Origin: Dipteronia dyeriana
Lineage: Eukaryota > Streptophyta > Magnoliopsida > Sapindales > Sapindaceae
Direction: 5' to 3'
NCBI GenBank assembly: GCA_032871835.1
Contig: CM065296.1
Location: 118,182,146-118,246,145, forward strand
DNA length: 64,000 bases
This document shows positions 35,193 through 45,088 of the stretch, piece after piece. The translations under genes and the position numbers were made by a program. Below the pieces are notes generated by a model, which saw only the letters and a program-made list of their open reading frames with translations, did not search any database and was not told where the DNA came from. The first letter of the stretch is position 1, and each line of letters opens with the position of its first letter.

Positions 35193-35526
35193 CTTCAATT
35201 CATTCACATCCACCTTCAAGAATATTGCATAAGGCATCTTCCTTGCCAGTTCATTGAAGATTGGTTCAATTAACCGGCATGGTGCGCACCATGCAGCCAA
35301 GAAGTCCACCACTATCTGTCAAACAATAAATCAAATTAACAAACCAACCCAGATGCCAATTTTACTCTTTCTCTCTAATCATGCAATAAAATTGAATTTG
35401 AATTTTCATTATAGAGAGAAGAATCAAGAATACCAGTTTCTTAGATTCGAAACCCTTTTGGAGATGATCGTTCCAGGACACAACAGTGTGGCAATTGATC
35501 ACCTGTCCCTCTTGTTCGTGTGCCAT
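35193..35526 (-). pseudogene. Thioredoxin h (copy B), exon 3 missing
   Basis: Exon 1 (35526-35434, 31 codons) and exon 2 (35315-35193, 41 codons) are intact, with splice signals matching copies A and C. The active site is WCAPC (residues 40-44) instead of WCPPC. After exon 2 the donor is kept (GTAATT), but no exon 3 with AMPTF or the C-terminal helix is found before copy A begins. Read-through gives only nine more residues before TGA. The third of the fold with the cis-proline and last strands is lost, so I call it a truncated pseudogene. A different downstream exon is possible but none was seen. Confidence 0.75.
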
Positions 35527-36741
35527 GATTCTAATGATCACAATCCAAGTTTTTCTTATTCTTGTGTGATTATATATTGATCTTTTTTTATATTTAATGC
35601 AACTACTCTCTGACCTCTGATTCTATATATATTTTTCTCTCCAAATAAACACGAACCGACTCTAAATAAATTTTACGTGATTAGTTATATGATATAAATA
35701 ACTAATCAGATAAAATGTATATACACGTGATATAATATAAGTGGATTAGACCGAATGTAGAAAGAAAAATGTAAAAAAAGTCTAGGGGATTTCAGGGAAG
35801 TGTATTGTCGCTTAAGTTGACTTAAAAGAACAGGGTACAGATGACTACATGAGAGTAATAGACATCAAAATCATCTAGCATGTCAGTATTTATATACAAA
35901 ATTTTCAGGTTATAAATAAATATTCCTTCCACATTATCAATGTCAAAGATTGTTTTTATTTACAATGTATGTCTCACGTATGATTATAAAAGGGGTGCCA
36001 AGAGATCAAGAGTGGGAACAAATAACATAGTTCAAAAGTTTTCTTTGTAAAATGGTTTGTTTATGCATTTTCGTTTTCACATGATCAAGAGTGGGAACAA
36101 ATAACATAGTTCAAAAGTTTTCTTTGTAAAATGGTTGTATATACATTTTCCTTTTCACATTTATGACAGGAAATCGAGTAACATTTTTATTCATTAAATG
36201 GGAAAGTGTGAACCTTCCATGTAACGGGGAGTTGCATTTCAAACTGTTATTGAAGAGATTGATTTGGTCATATATGATCCCATCAATCTCGACTCAATCA
36301 ACATTTGTAACTATGTTTAGAATTGTTATTGCTGGACAAATTATCACTTATTTCATAAGTTTGAAATCCGTTAACTATGGATTTCACTGTGTGACAATTT
36401 TCAAACATCTCATAAATCAATTGGACAAGGAAAGCAATATTCAGATGTGAAACTTGCACCAGTGACATTCTTACATTACATTACCCTCACTCACTTCAAA
36501 TCAGCAAAGAGAACAACAAAAATATATATTATCTGGATACCCTCTCTTAACCAAATGCATTTATCTGGTGTATATATATATATATATATTCTTTCTATTA
36601 TCAGTTCCTTGAATGTGAACTATTGAAATTAAAAGATGTGTTGATAAGTGCATACAACCAAGTTAAAACATTTAAATCTAATAACCCATATGTAAGGAAC
36701 TTATATATTTTTATATCAGTTCGAATTGATAATAGAAAAAT

Positions 36742-36782
<41 letters not shown>

Positions 36783-37533
36783 AATAAAATCTCATTAAAA
36801 AGATATCTTCAAAGATCTCGAGCTTTATTTGGTGTCTTCTTTTTTAAGTAACACTATGCTTGGATTGATAGAATAAATAAAAAAAGTAAAGAATAGGTTA
36901 TAAGAAGGAAAGGAAGCGATAAAATGAGTCTTTAATTAATTATCGTAATTTGGATGGTTATAAACATAAATGAAAGGAAATGAAACAACTTACCGTGAGC
37001 ATTTAATAGTTTTGTGATATTAAAAAATTTCATTTTCCCTCCCTTTCCGTCCGATTTTAGTAAGAAACCAACTTGTGTGAAACAATAATAGATATATTAT
37101 TCCTCCATTTCTCTCATTATTCTTCTTTTTCATTTAACAGTTTAGACAAGATAAAGGAAATCCACCCATATCTCGATCTCCTATTCCATCCAAACCAAAT
37201 CAAACAATGTGTAATAGAACTCAAGAAAGCTGGAGTGCTACCCATGTCAAAAAGGTTAGCAATCAATAATAGCTCTATCAATGTCCCTAATTTTGTCAAT
37301 TTTCGAAAAACATTATTAAGATTGAAACTTACACCAATAACATTGTTACATAATAATGGTACCATCACTTCAAATGATAAAAGAGAAATAACAAAAGTTC
37401 AAATTGTTGGAATTTAATAAAGGTATTTTGTAACATTGCATTTAGACAATTGGTTGCATACAAAGGCCACCATAACACTCTTATTATTATCACACGAATC
37501 GGACTGAACTGAACGATTTCCTAGAGCGTTCTC
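35527..37533. other. Intergenic; fragments of thioredoxin flank
   Basis: No gene. Near 37,360-37,400 the string ACTTCAAATGAT-AAAGAGA-ATAACAAAAGTT matches the 3' flank of thioredoxin copy C at about 49,835-49,870, so another decayed module once lay here. (TA)n tracts occur at about 36,571-36,589 and 36,744-36,776. The frame at 37.07-37.42 kb resembles no known protein. Confidence 0.45.
36004..36160. repeat. Tandem duplication, about 78-bp unit, two copies
   Basis: The unit beginning ATCAAGAGTGGGAACAAATA occurs at about 36,006 and again at 36,083, nearly identical through GTAAAATGGTT. A young local duplication, non-coding. Confidence 0.85.
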
Positions 37534-38072
37534 TGTTAGTATTTCGATAAACACAAAACTATAACATGCTTAGGTACAAAATTAATCCGAATGTTTAATC
37601 TAAACATGTTTCTATACATACTTAATCAAACCATAAACAATATAACATAACCCATATCAATTCAAGAGAAAATAAGTAAATCTAGAAAGCGGAAGCGTAC
37701 CTGAATCCATCGCTGGAGATTTGTGAACGGGTTGTGATCTTCCAAATTATCACGACCTTTATGAACCCTACCGTGTTCTATTTTGCTCTATTGATGGGAT
37801 ACAGATAAAACAAAAGTATCGTGTCATTTGGAGACCATAACCCTAAATATATATAATAATCAAATTATTATATGTTGGATATTTCTAATTCGGCCCCTCA
37901 ACAAATTAGAAATAGCACTCTGGTATCTACACATTAATTCCATGACAATTATACCCTTAAGCCTTAATACTTTAAATCTTAATTAGATCAATTTAATTTA
38001 GGCTTAACCAAAAGATAGCACAACACATTTAATGTTCACATGTGTGGCCCCATATGATGGAATTTTCCAACA
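37534..38072 (-). repeat. 3' LTR of the copia element
   Basis: 539 bp, starting TGTTAGTATTTCG and ending TTTTCCAACA on the plus strand. Nearly identical to 43,201-43,741, with scattered substitutions and a small indel (GCTGGAG against GCATCGGAG). The modest divergence points to a fairly recent insertion. Confidence 0.95.
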
Positions 38073-38086
38073 ATCTCACACTGGGC
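38073..38086 (-). promoter_or_regulatory. Polypurine tract of the copia element
   Basis: In element orientation CAGTGTGAGAT directly precedes the TGTTGG start of the 3' LTR. It is a degenerate polypurine tract, the usual plus-strand primer in this position. Confidence 0.55.
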
Positions 38087-38503
38087 CACATATGTAACTT
38101 TAAAAATGTGTATGACTTTATGAGCTCCAAAATTTTGCTATCACAATTTTAGGGTATATCCGAACAATCTCGTCCATTGATTATGCCAACATAGGATCAA
38201 AGTGGATTTCGTCACATTTAGCATGACTAAACCCATCAATGGTCACGTATACCAACATAACCAAATGACATAAATCAATCATGGATGCGTAGCATGGAAA
38301 TTACATGTAATGTGATCTATACATGTCTATTCCAATTGGTCATACTTTATTCCTTAATAAGATCAAAACTTAACAGAATGTAATAGAGTGTAATTAACCG
38401 AATACTTTATTTCTGATCAGACAAATATCCAAATACATAAATGCATAAATATATCCAAAATAAAAATATAGAGCAATACAATACAAAATTATACAAACTC
38501 CCA

Positions 38504-39850
38504 CTATAATGTGATATCCTCACACAAAATAACACCCATATGAGCAGTGTGCTCATGAAAGACCTTGGGTGGTAATCCCTTTGTAAGCGGATCCGCTATC
38601 ATGGAGTTTGTCCCAATGTGCTCTATGGATATATGTCCACTCTGTACTCTTTCCTTCACAACTAGAAACTTAATGTCAATATACTTTGACTTAGATGAGC
38701 TCCTGTTGTTGTTAGAATATAGCACTGCTGACTTATTATCACAATATAGTTTGAGTGGTCTTTCAACACCCTCCAGAATGCGCAGCCTAGTGACAAAATT
38801 ACGCAGCCATATTCCATGGTTGGATGCCTCATAGCATGCTACAAACTCTGCTGCCATGGTGGAAGAAGCTATGAGTGTCTGTTTGACACTCTTCCAAGAA
38901 TTAGCTCCACCAGCCAACAGGTATATGTAGCCTGATGTGGATCTCCTACTGTCTTGGCATCCAGCATAATCAGAGTCGGAATACTCTATGGTCTCAAACT
39001 GATCCGATCTCCTATATGTGAGCATATAATATTTTGTTCTCTTCAAATACCTTATAACCCGATTGGCTGCTTTCCAATGATCCATCATAGAGTTACTTAA
39101 ATATCTGCTTAACATACCAACAATGTACGTAATATCCAGACGCGTACATACATGAGCATACATTAGACTCCCTACAGCTGATGCATAGGGAATCTTCTGC
39201 ATATCCTTAGCTTCAAGGTTACTTTTAGGGCACTGATTGAGACTGCACTTGTCTCCCTTAGCGACAGGGGTGTCACCTGGTTTGCTTTCCTGCGTGCCAA
39301 ACCTTTTGAGCACTGTATCGATATAGCTCCTTTGTGATAATCCAAGAATACCCCAAGAGCGATCTCGTTGTATCTGGATCCCTAATACAAAGGAGACGTC
39401 ACCAAGATCTTTCATCTCAAAATTATTTGATAGAAATCTATTGGTTTCATGCAACATGCTTATATCATTTGTGGCAAGAAGTATGCCATCGACATATAAA
39501 ACCAGGAATATGTGCTTACTCCCACTGAATTTGTGATACACACAATTATCAACAATATTTATCTCAAAACCAAACGAGATAATCACTTGATGAAACTTAT
39601 GGTACCACTGACGGGAAGCTTGCTTGAGTTCATAAATGGATTCTGTCAATTTGCAAACCATATTCTTTGGGTCTCCCGACTCAAAGTTTTTTGGTTGCAC
39701 CATATAAATTGTTTCGTCAATGTTACCATTGAGAAACGCCGTCTTGACATCTATCTGATGAAGCTCAAGGTCAAAATATGCAACAAGTGCAATGATTGTC
39801 CTAAAAGAGTCTTTCGTTGAAAACCGGAGAGAAAGCATCTTTATAGTCAA
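38504..39850 (-). pseudogene. Copia reverse transcriptase-RNase H (catalytic Asp lost)
   Basis: 448-codon open frame. The RT fingers/palm begin near QIDVKTAFLNG. The catalytic box reads YVDG at 39,485-39,496 instead of YVDD, replacing the second catalytic Asp by Gly. The RNase H part keeps the YSDSDYAGC, AAEFVA and DNKSA motifs and ends near the LTR with a typical KGLPPKVFHEH tail. Upstream RT sequence continues in other frames to about 40,390 with stops. The long open frame with a dead active site suggests either recent mutation or trans-mobilised copies. Confidence 0.92.
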
Positions 39851-40605
39851 TCCCTTTCTTTTGGGTAAAGCCTTGAGTTACAAGACGAGCCTTATACCTC
39901 TCCACATTACCTTTCGAATCCCATTGGTTTTAAATATCCATTTATAACCAATGGGTTTCGCACCTTCTGGTAATGGGACATTGTCTTACATAGACTTATA
40001 CTCCTCATTCATGGCATCAATCCACTTTTGAGAGTTGGAACCCTGCATGGTTTGATGGAAATTGATTGGATCATTTTCCATCATTTCAATGTTTTCCTCA
40101 TGTTCCTGGGGAAATACGTAAAAATCATCCGGAATAACATTTCTCCTTTCTCTAGTGGATCACCTTAATGGCACTGGTTCTTGAGGTTGTTGAGTTTGTT
40201 CATCAGGAACAATTACCTCATCTTGAATGGGGGGTTTTTCAACATTGTCTGGTTGAGGATCCAAATTCGCTTCTTGATCAATGACAGGTATAGAAACCTG
40301 TACATTGTCAAAAGCGATAGTAGAAATCGAAACCGATTCTTCCTCAAAGACAATGTCTCTAACCTTATTTCTCCCTCAAACTCAACATCCTAAAAAAATG
40401 TTACAGTTTCCATTTCAAAAATTGACCGAAGCGTGGGATCATAAAACTTATAGCCCATTGATCGCTCAGAGTAGCCAATGAAGTAGCTGCTCACAATTTT
40501 GGAGTCCAATTTCTTTTCATGTGGCCTGTAAGGCCTTGCCTCAGTTGGACATCCCCAAATGTGAAAATGCTTTAGATTAGGCATTTATGCTTGTCCAAAG
40601 CTCAT
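39851..40605 (-). pseudogene. Copia integrase C-terminal tail and linker, broken
   Basis: The segment 40,584-40,390 encodes the integrase tail (HIWGCPTEARPY, SYFIGYSERSMGYKFYDP), typical of Tork/Retrofit-like copia elements. The region 40,390-39,850 continues into the RT N-terminus in shifting frames with stop codons. The catalytic D,D,E core lies outside the retained sequence. Confidence 0.8.
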
Positions 40606-41250
40606 AAGGTGTTTAGCAGCTTTATTATTCTTCCTCTATTTGCCCTTATCCTTATAGGTGCTAGCCAAATGAGCACTTTCGGTCCTGTCTCGCTTCAGTT
40701 TCTCTTCCTCTTGCACACAGTAAGAAATGAGCTCATTAAGAGTCCATTTCTCCTTTTGACAGTTGTAACTGACTTTAACCTGGTTGTATTGTGCAGGAAG
40801 TGATATTAATACCAAATGCATAAGCAAGTCGTCAGACAGCTCGAGCTTCAGTGCCTTAATAATTAGAAGCAATATAAGACATTTCCATAATGTACTCCTT
40901 AATGTTCCCTTTGCCTTTGTACTTCATAGAAATCAAGTTTTGAAAATGTGTGCTTGTTTCTACCCTATCGTTTTTAACAAAACGTTTTTCAATTTCGGTT
41001 AGGAACTCATTGGGTTTGGCTATCTTTTCAGATACCCCACCCCTAAATGCCTCCGGAATGCTGCGCTTGATGATCATAAGACTCATGCGATTTTAGCGGT
41101 CCCACTTCTCAAAGTTCTTCCTGTCATCAGGAGAACTTGCATCCGTAAGAGAAGCGGGTTGCTCAACCCGAAATGCAAGGTCTAGATCCATGCAGCCGAG
41201 AACGATTTCAATGTTCTCCTTCCAATCCTTAAAGTTGGTCCCATTAAGCA
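40606..41250 (-). pseudogene. Copia gag, with a nonsense codon and a frameshift
   Basis: Starts MLNGTNFKDW near 41,249, the common N-terminus of copia gag (UBN2-type domain). A TAA interrupts at about 41,093-41,095 after FEKWDR. The frame continues through IPEAFRGG and ISMKYKGKGNIKEYIMEM, shifts near 40,865, and resumes with LPAQYNQVKVSYNCQKEKW. Just after a Lys-rich stretch it runs straight into integrase TPYELWTS near 40,605-40,620. The zinc knuckle, protease and integrase core have been deleted at that junction. Confidence 0.88.
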
Positions 41251-41357
41251 TGGGTATAGAGTAGCAGATATAGTAAAACATTAGCTTGAAAGAGATAAAA
41301 ACAAACATACAAACATGCTCACATTAATAACCAAATACAATGATCAACAAATTCAAA

Positions 41358-42335
41358 TAATGGTAAGTCTCATCTCAAGATACCTAGTACAATATTAATA
41401 TCAAGTCTTTGGACAGTAATATTAATTGTAAGTGGTACTCTTGTTGTAGTGATCAAATATTGACAATAATTAATGTCAAATAATAAATCTATCTTTGGAT
41501 CGACTTATTATTTACATGTCAAACCTTATAATCGTCACATATTTATCACCACATGTGTGTGTGTAATTCGGCCAAGTATTAACCTTCCTTTGGGCCGACT
41601 AATACTCGCATGAATTTACACACACACAAACATCCAACATCCCTCATGAATAATCTACACAAGAGAGGTCACTTTGGCGACATCTTGCTTTAATTAGCCC
41701 ATTTAGAATGATAGACCACTTTATTTAACCATAAAAGATATACAAAATAATGGTCAGTCCCATCTTAAGATACTTAGTACAACAATAATATCAAGTCTTT
41801 AGACAATAATATTAATTGTAAGTGGTATTCTTGTTGTAGTGATCAAACATTGACAATAATTTATGTTAAATAATAAATATATCTTTGAATCGACTTATTA
41901 TTCACATGTAAAACCTTATAATCATCACATGTTTACCACCACAGATGTGTGTACAATTCGGCCAAGTATTAACCTTCCTTTGGACCGGCTAATACCCGTA
42001 TGAATTTATATACACACACGTGATACTCCTTTAGTAGTGATCAAATATTGACAATAATTTATATTAAATAATAAATCTATCTTTGGATCGACTTATTATT
42101 CACATGTAAAACCTTACAATGGTCACATATTTATCACCACATGTGTGTGTGCAATTCGACCAAGTATTAACCTTCCTTTGGGCCGACTAATACTCGCATG
42201 AATTTACACACACGTAAACATCTAACATCCCTCATGAACAATCTACACAAGAGAGGTCACTTTGGTGACATCTTGTTTCAATTAGCTCATTTAAAATGAT
42301 GGACTACTTTATTTAACCATAAAAGGTATACCATC
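41358..42335 (-). repeat. Tandem repeats in the copia leader, three copies
   Basis: Units of up to about 385 bp begin near 41,358, 41,746 and 42,022. Each contains TGATCAAA-ATTGACAATAAT, ATCTTTG-ATCGACTTATTATT, and AAGTATTAACCTTCCTTTGG. The second lacks the tail and the third lacks the head. They sit between gag and the primer-binding site, in the untranslated leader. Variable leader repeats are known in plant LTR elements. Confidence 0.85.
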
Positions 42336-42399
42336 AAATGTTTGAATTTGAGTAGATCCTTAAACTAAAATAAAATAAAATAAAAATTTATTTTATTTT

Positions 42400-42960
42400 A
42401 TCAAAATTACAAAAATGCACCTGATTTTGTAAAATTACAGAAAGGCCCCTTAAGTTTTCATAATTAAAATTTGGTGACAAACTTTTAAAAATTACAAAAT
42501 GACCCCGAACTGTTTAATAATTATAAATCTGCCCAAAACTTTTTTGTAATTGTAAACTCGTCCTGTAAGTTTTTGAAATTATAAATTGACCTCGAAATTT
42601 TATCAAAATTACATAATGGCCCAAATAAATTGCAAAACAGTCCCTCAAAAATTTCAAATTTTCAAAAGAAGGACCTGAGCAAAAATTGACTTCTGAAACC
42701 CTAGTTCTTGGCCGCCGTCGCTCCAGACCACCACGCCGTCATCAGAGAGCAACGACGCACGACGAAGCACCAAACGACGGCCCACAAACCCAGATCGGCG
42801 ATCGTCGAAGGCCAAAACCGATCCAAACATGATCGAGCAACCGACGGTTGGAGGCGGCGATGGATCGCTCGATCTGGACCAGGGGCGTGATCGACGCCCG
42901 TCCATTTGGATCTTCGCCGTAATCGTACGGTTTTGATCATAAAACTCGCCAACCCATCAG
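42400..42960 (-). other. Copia leader: degenerate 70-bp-type repeats and a GC-rich insert
   Basis: 42,400-42,660 is a series of imperfect repeats of an AAATTACAAAA(T/A)G-CCC pattern. 42,690-42,945 is sharply GC-rich with CGACG/CGATCG motifs and opens frames on both strands, none of which I recognise. It may be a captured host fragment or an old part of the leader. Confidence 0.4.
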
Positions 42961-43187
42961 CCCAAGAGTAAACCCATACTAGGTTTGATTCGATCCATCA
43001 CCCATCAAGTTTGATCTTAAAACAACCAAACAAATCAAACACGAGCATAATATTTTGTTTATGAATTCAACACATATATTAAATAATAAAATTGCATCGG
43101 TCGCAGTAAACAAAGTAAGTCTAGATTTTTATTTTTTTTAATACCTAAAATTCAAATATTAAATCCTCAAGAATCAACTATGGATAA

Positions 43188-43198
43188 CTCTGATACCA
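43188..43198 (-). promoter_or_regulatory. Primer-binding site of the copia element
   Basis: TGGTATCAGAG on the minus strand begins two bases inside the 5' LTR. This is the standard copia PBS complementary to the 3' end of initiator methionine tRNA. Confidence 0.92.
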
Positions 43199-43200
43199 CT

Positions 43201-43741
43201 TATTAGTATTTCGACTAACACAAAACTATAACATACTTAGGTACAAAATTAATCTGAATGTTTAACCTAAACATGTTTCTATACATATTTAATCAAACCT
43301 TAAACAATATAACATAACCCATATCAATTCAAGAGAAAATAAGTAAATCTAAAAAGCGGAAGAGTACCTGAATCCATCGCATCGGAGATTTGTGAACGGG
43401 TTGTGATCTTTCAAATTATCACGACCTTTATGAACCTTACCGTGTTCTATTTTGCTCTGTTGATGGGATATAGAGAAAACAAAAGTATCGTGTCATTTGG
43501 AGACCATAACCCTAAATATATATAATAATCAAATTATTATATGTTGGCTATTTCTAATTCGGCCCCTCAACAAATTAGAAATAGCACTCTGATATCTACA
43601 CATTAATTCCATAACAATTATACCCTTAAACCTTAATACTTTAAATCTTAATTAGATCACTTTAATTTAGACTTAACCAAGAGATAGCACAATACATTTA
43701 ATGTTCACATGTGTGGCCCTATATGATGGAATTTTCCAACA
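43201..43741 (-). repeat. 5' LTR of the copia element
   Basis: 541 bp partner of 37,534-38,072. Its inner end reads TA instead of TG on the plus strand, a point change at the LTR terminus. It holds an ATATATATAATAAT stretch that could act as TATA box. Confidence 0.95.
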
Positions 43742-44105
43742 TTCTCTAGTTAGAGTTGTATTCCAAAGTCTCATTAAAGTACTTCTATAGGTTTATTTAT
43801 AGACCTTTTGATGTAGTTCAAGGTGATTATCGGTTGTCACGGCAACTCTTCTGTTGGACAGTCATATCCATCCACCATATGACTTGTCTCTTGTAAAAGA
43901 CATGTCTGTTGAATGTGTATTAATGTGGTGCACCTTCGCACATCCAACCTTTTGCATGTGGTCACTTGCATTTTGATTATATATATTCCTTCACAAATAT
44001 CACGAACGTACACACTATAAAATCCACAACAACATAGAACAAATTAAGTAAACTAACTTGAGAGTTGAGAAGACAACTCAAGTTCATGCTTTCCTTTATA
44101 AACAA

Positions 44106-44185
44106 TCAAATTGTGTGCTTTTTGGCTAGCTGCTGCAACCGAGCTTTGTTTGCTCCAGCAAACTTGTCACCACTACTTTGCCTTA
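44106..44185 (-). pseudogene. Thioredoxin h exon 3 relic
   Basis: The minus strand matches the C-terminal exon of copy C: GGCAAAGTAGTG, then GACAAGTTTGCTGGAGCAAA and a LAKKH-type ending before TGA. A 2-bp insertion after GTAGTG breaks the frame, and the acceptor with the AMPTF segment is gone. No exon 1 or 2 is found nearby. Its upstream side retains the cluster's shared flank (from 44,289). Confidence 0.8.
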
Positions 44186-44288
44186 TACACCGATGTAAAT
44201 AATTTGCACAAGATATATAATATTAATGTTGTAAATATTTAAACAAAATATCACCGATGTTTACTTTCTTATCACAAATTATTACTAT

Positions 44289-45080
44289 TGCATGTTAAAA
44301 TCAATCACGTTTTTTAAAGTATTTATATGTTTAGGGTTCCATGTGAATGTTATCTTGTTGGTTATTGACAAATTTGCCATTATTGTCAATATCTTGTATA
44401 TTCTGCCATTTTATTATTTCTTTTGTAATGGATATTTGATCATATGAATAGTTAACCATAAGATATTCTCCAGTCATTTACATAACAATTTAATGTGCAA
44501 TAAAAAAAAAGGTGTGACAACACAATTAGACCCAAATCAAACGTATATATGGTTGAAATACCCCTCTAAATACCTCAATAAATATGGTTGAAATACCACT
44601 GTATATAAATACCACAGGCTTTGTAGGAATCGAAAATAATATGAAATTGATCTAGTGGTTGAGCCGCTCCCATCCACTCTATTAGGTTGTGGGTTTGAAT
44701 CCCACCCTTCTTCTAAAAATCTAAATTATTGGAATATTTAAAAAATAAACAAAAATAAAGGTTGGAATCGAAACCCAACCACCACCTATGGAAAAGTGTG
44801 TAATAGGTTTGTTGGTATACATTCTATTCTATTGAATATTTTTTTTTTCTCAAATGTGAACGCAAGCAAAGGCATTAACATTTGGCGAAGGAGAGTCCTT
44901 CCGTTCATGGTGGAATTGAAACAAAATTGAATAGTCTAGAAGATTAAGGTTTATTGGACTATTTACTTAAATCCTAATTACAATTTACAGACAATAATGA
45001 CAGAAATTCCACTCTCTAGTCTCTAACATAGCTCTACTTCTCCCTAAGTAAATGGAAAACATGAAATTCACAAACCGGGT
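44289..45080 (-). repeat. Thioredoxin upstream-flank module, copy 1
   Basis: Begins TGCATGTTAAAATCAATCAC. It includes TTCTGCCATTTTATT, a tRNA-like segment at 44,648-44,712 (AGTGGTTGAGCCGC... GTGGGTTTGAATCCCAC), and ends with AATAGTCTAGAAGATTAAGG and CACTCTCTAG. The same ordered blocks recur at 47.38 and 48.79 kb. Confidence 0.8.
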
Positions 45081-45088
45081 GAATTATT

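Larger units (their letters stand above)
37534..43741 (-). mobile_element. Ty1/copia LTR retrotransposon, internally deleted
   Basis: Complete element bounded by LTRs of 539 and 541 bp and by a perfect 5-bp target duplication TTCTC (37,529-37,533 and 43,742-43,746). Coding direction is minus. The 5' LTR is at 43,201-43,741, followed by a primer-binding site, a long repeat-rich leader, broken gag, the tail of integrase, and reverse transcriptase-RNase H next to the 3' LTR. Protease and the catalytic core of integrase are missing. The order integrase before reverse transcriptase defines copia. LTR ends in element orientation are TGTTGGAAAATT and AAATACTAACA. Non-autonomous as it stands. Confidence 0.95.

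Noticed and set aside
44648..44712. tRNA gene
   Set aside because: A- and B-box-like sequences are present, but the acceptor and anticodon stems do not pair. Other flank modules carry decayed versions, so it reads as a SINE-type relic.
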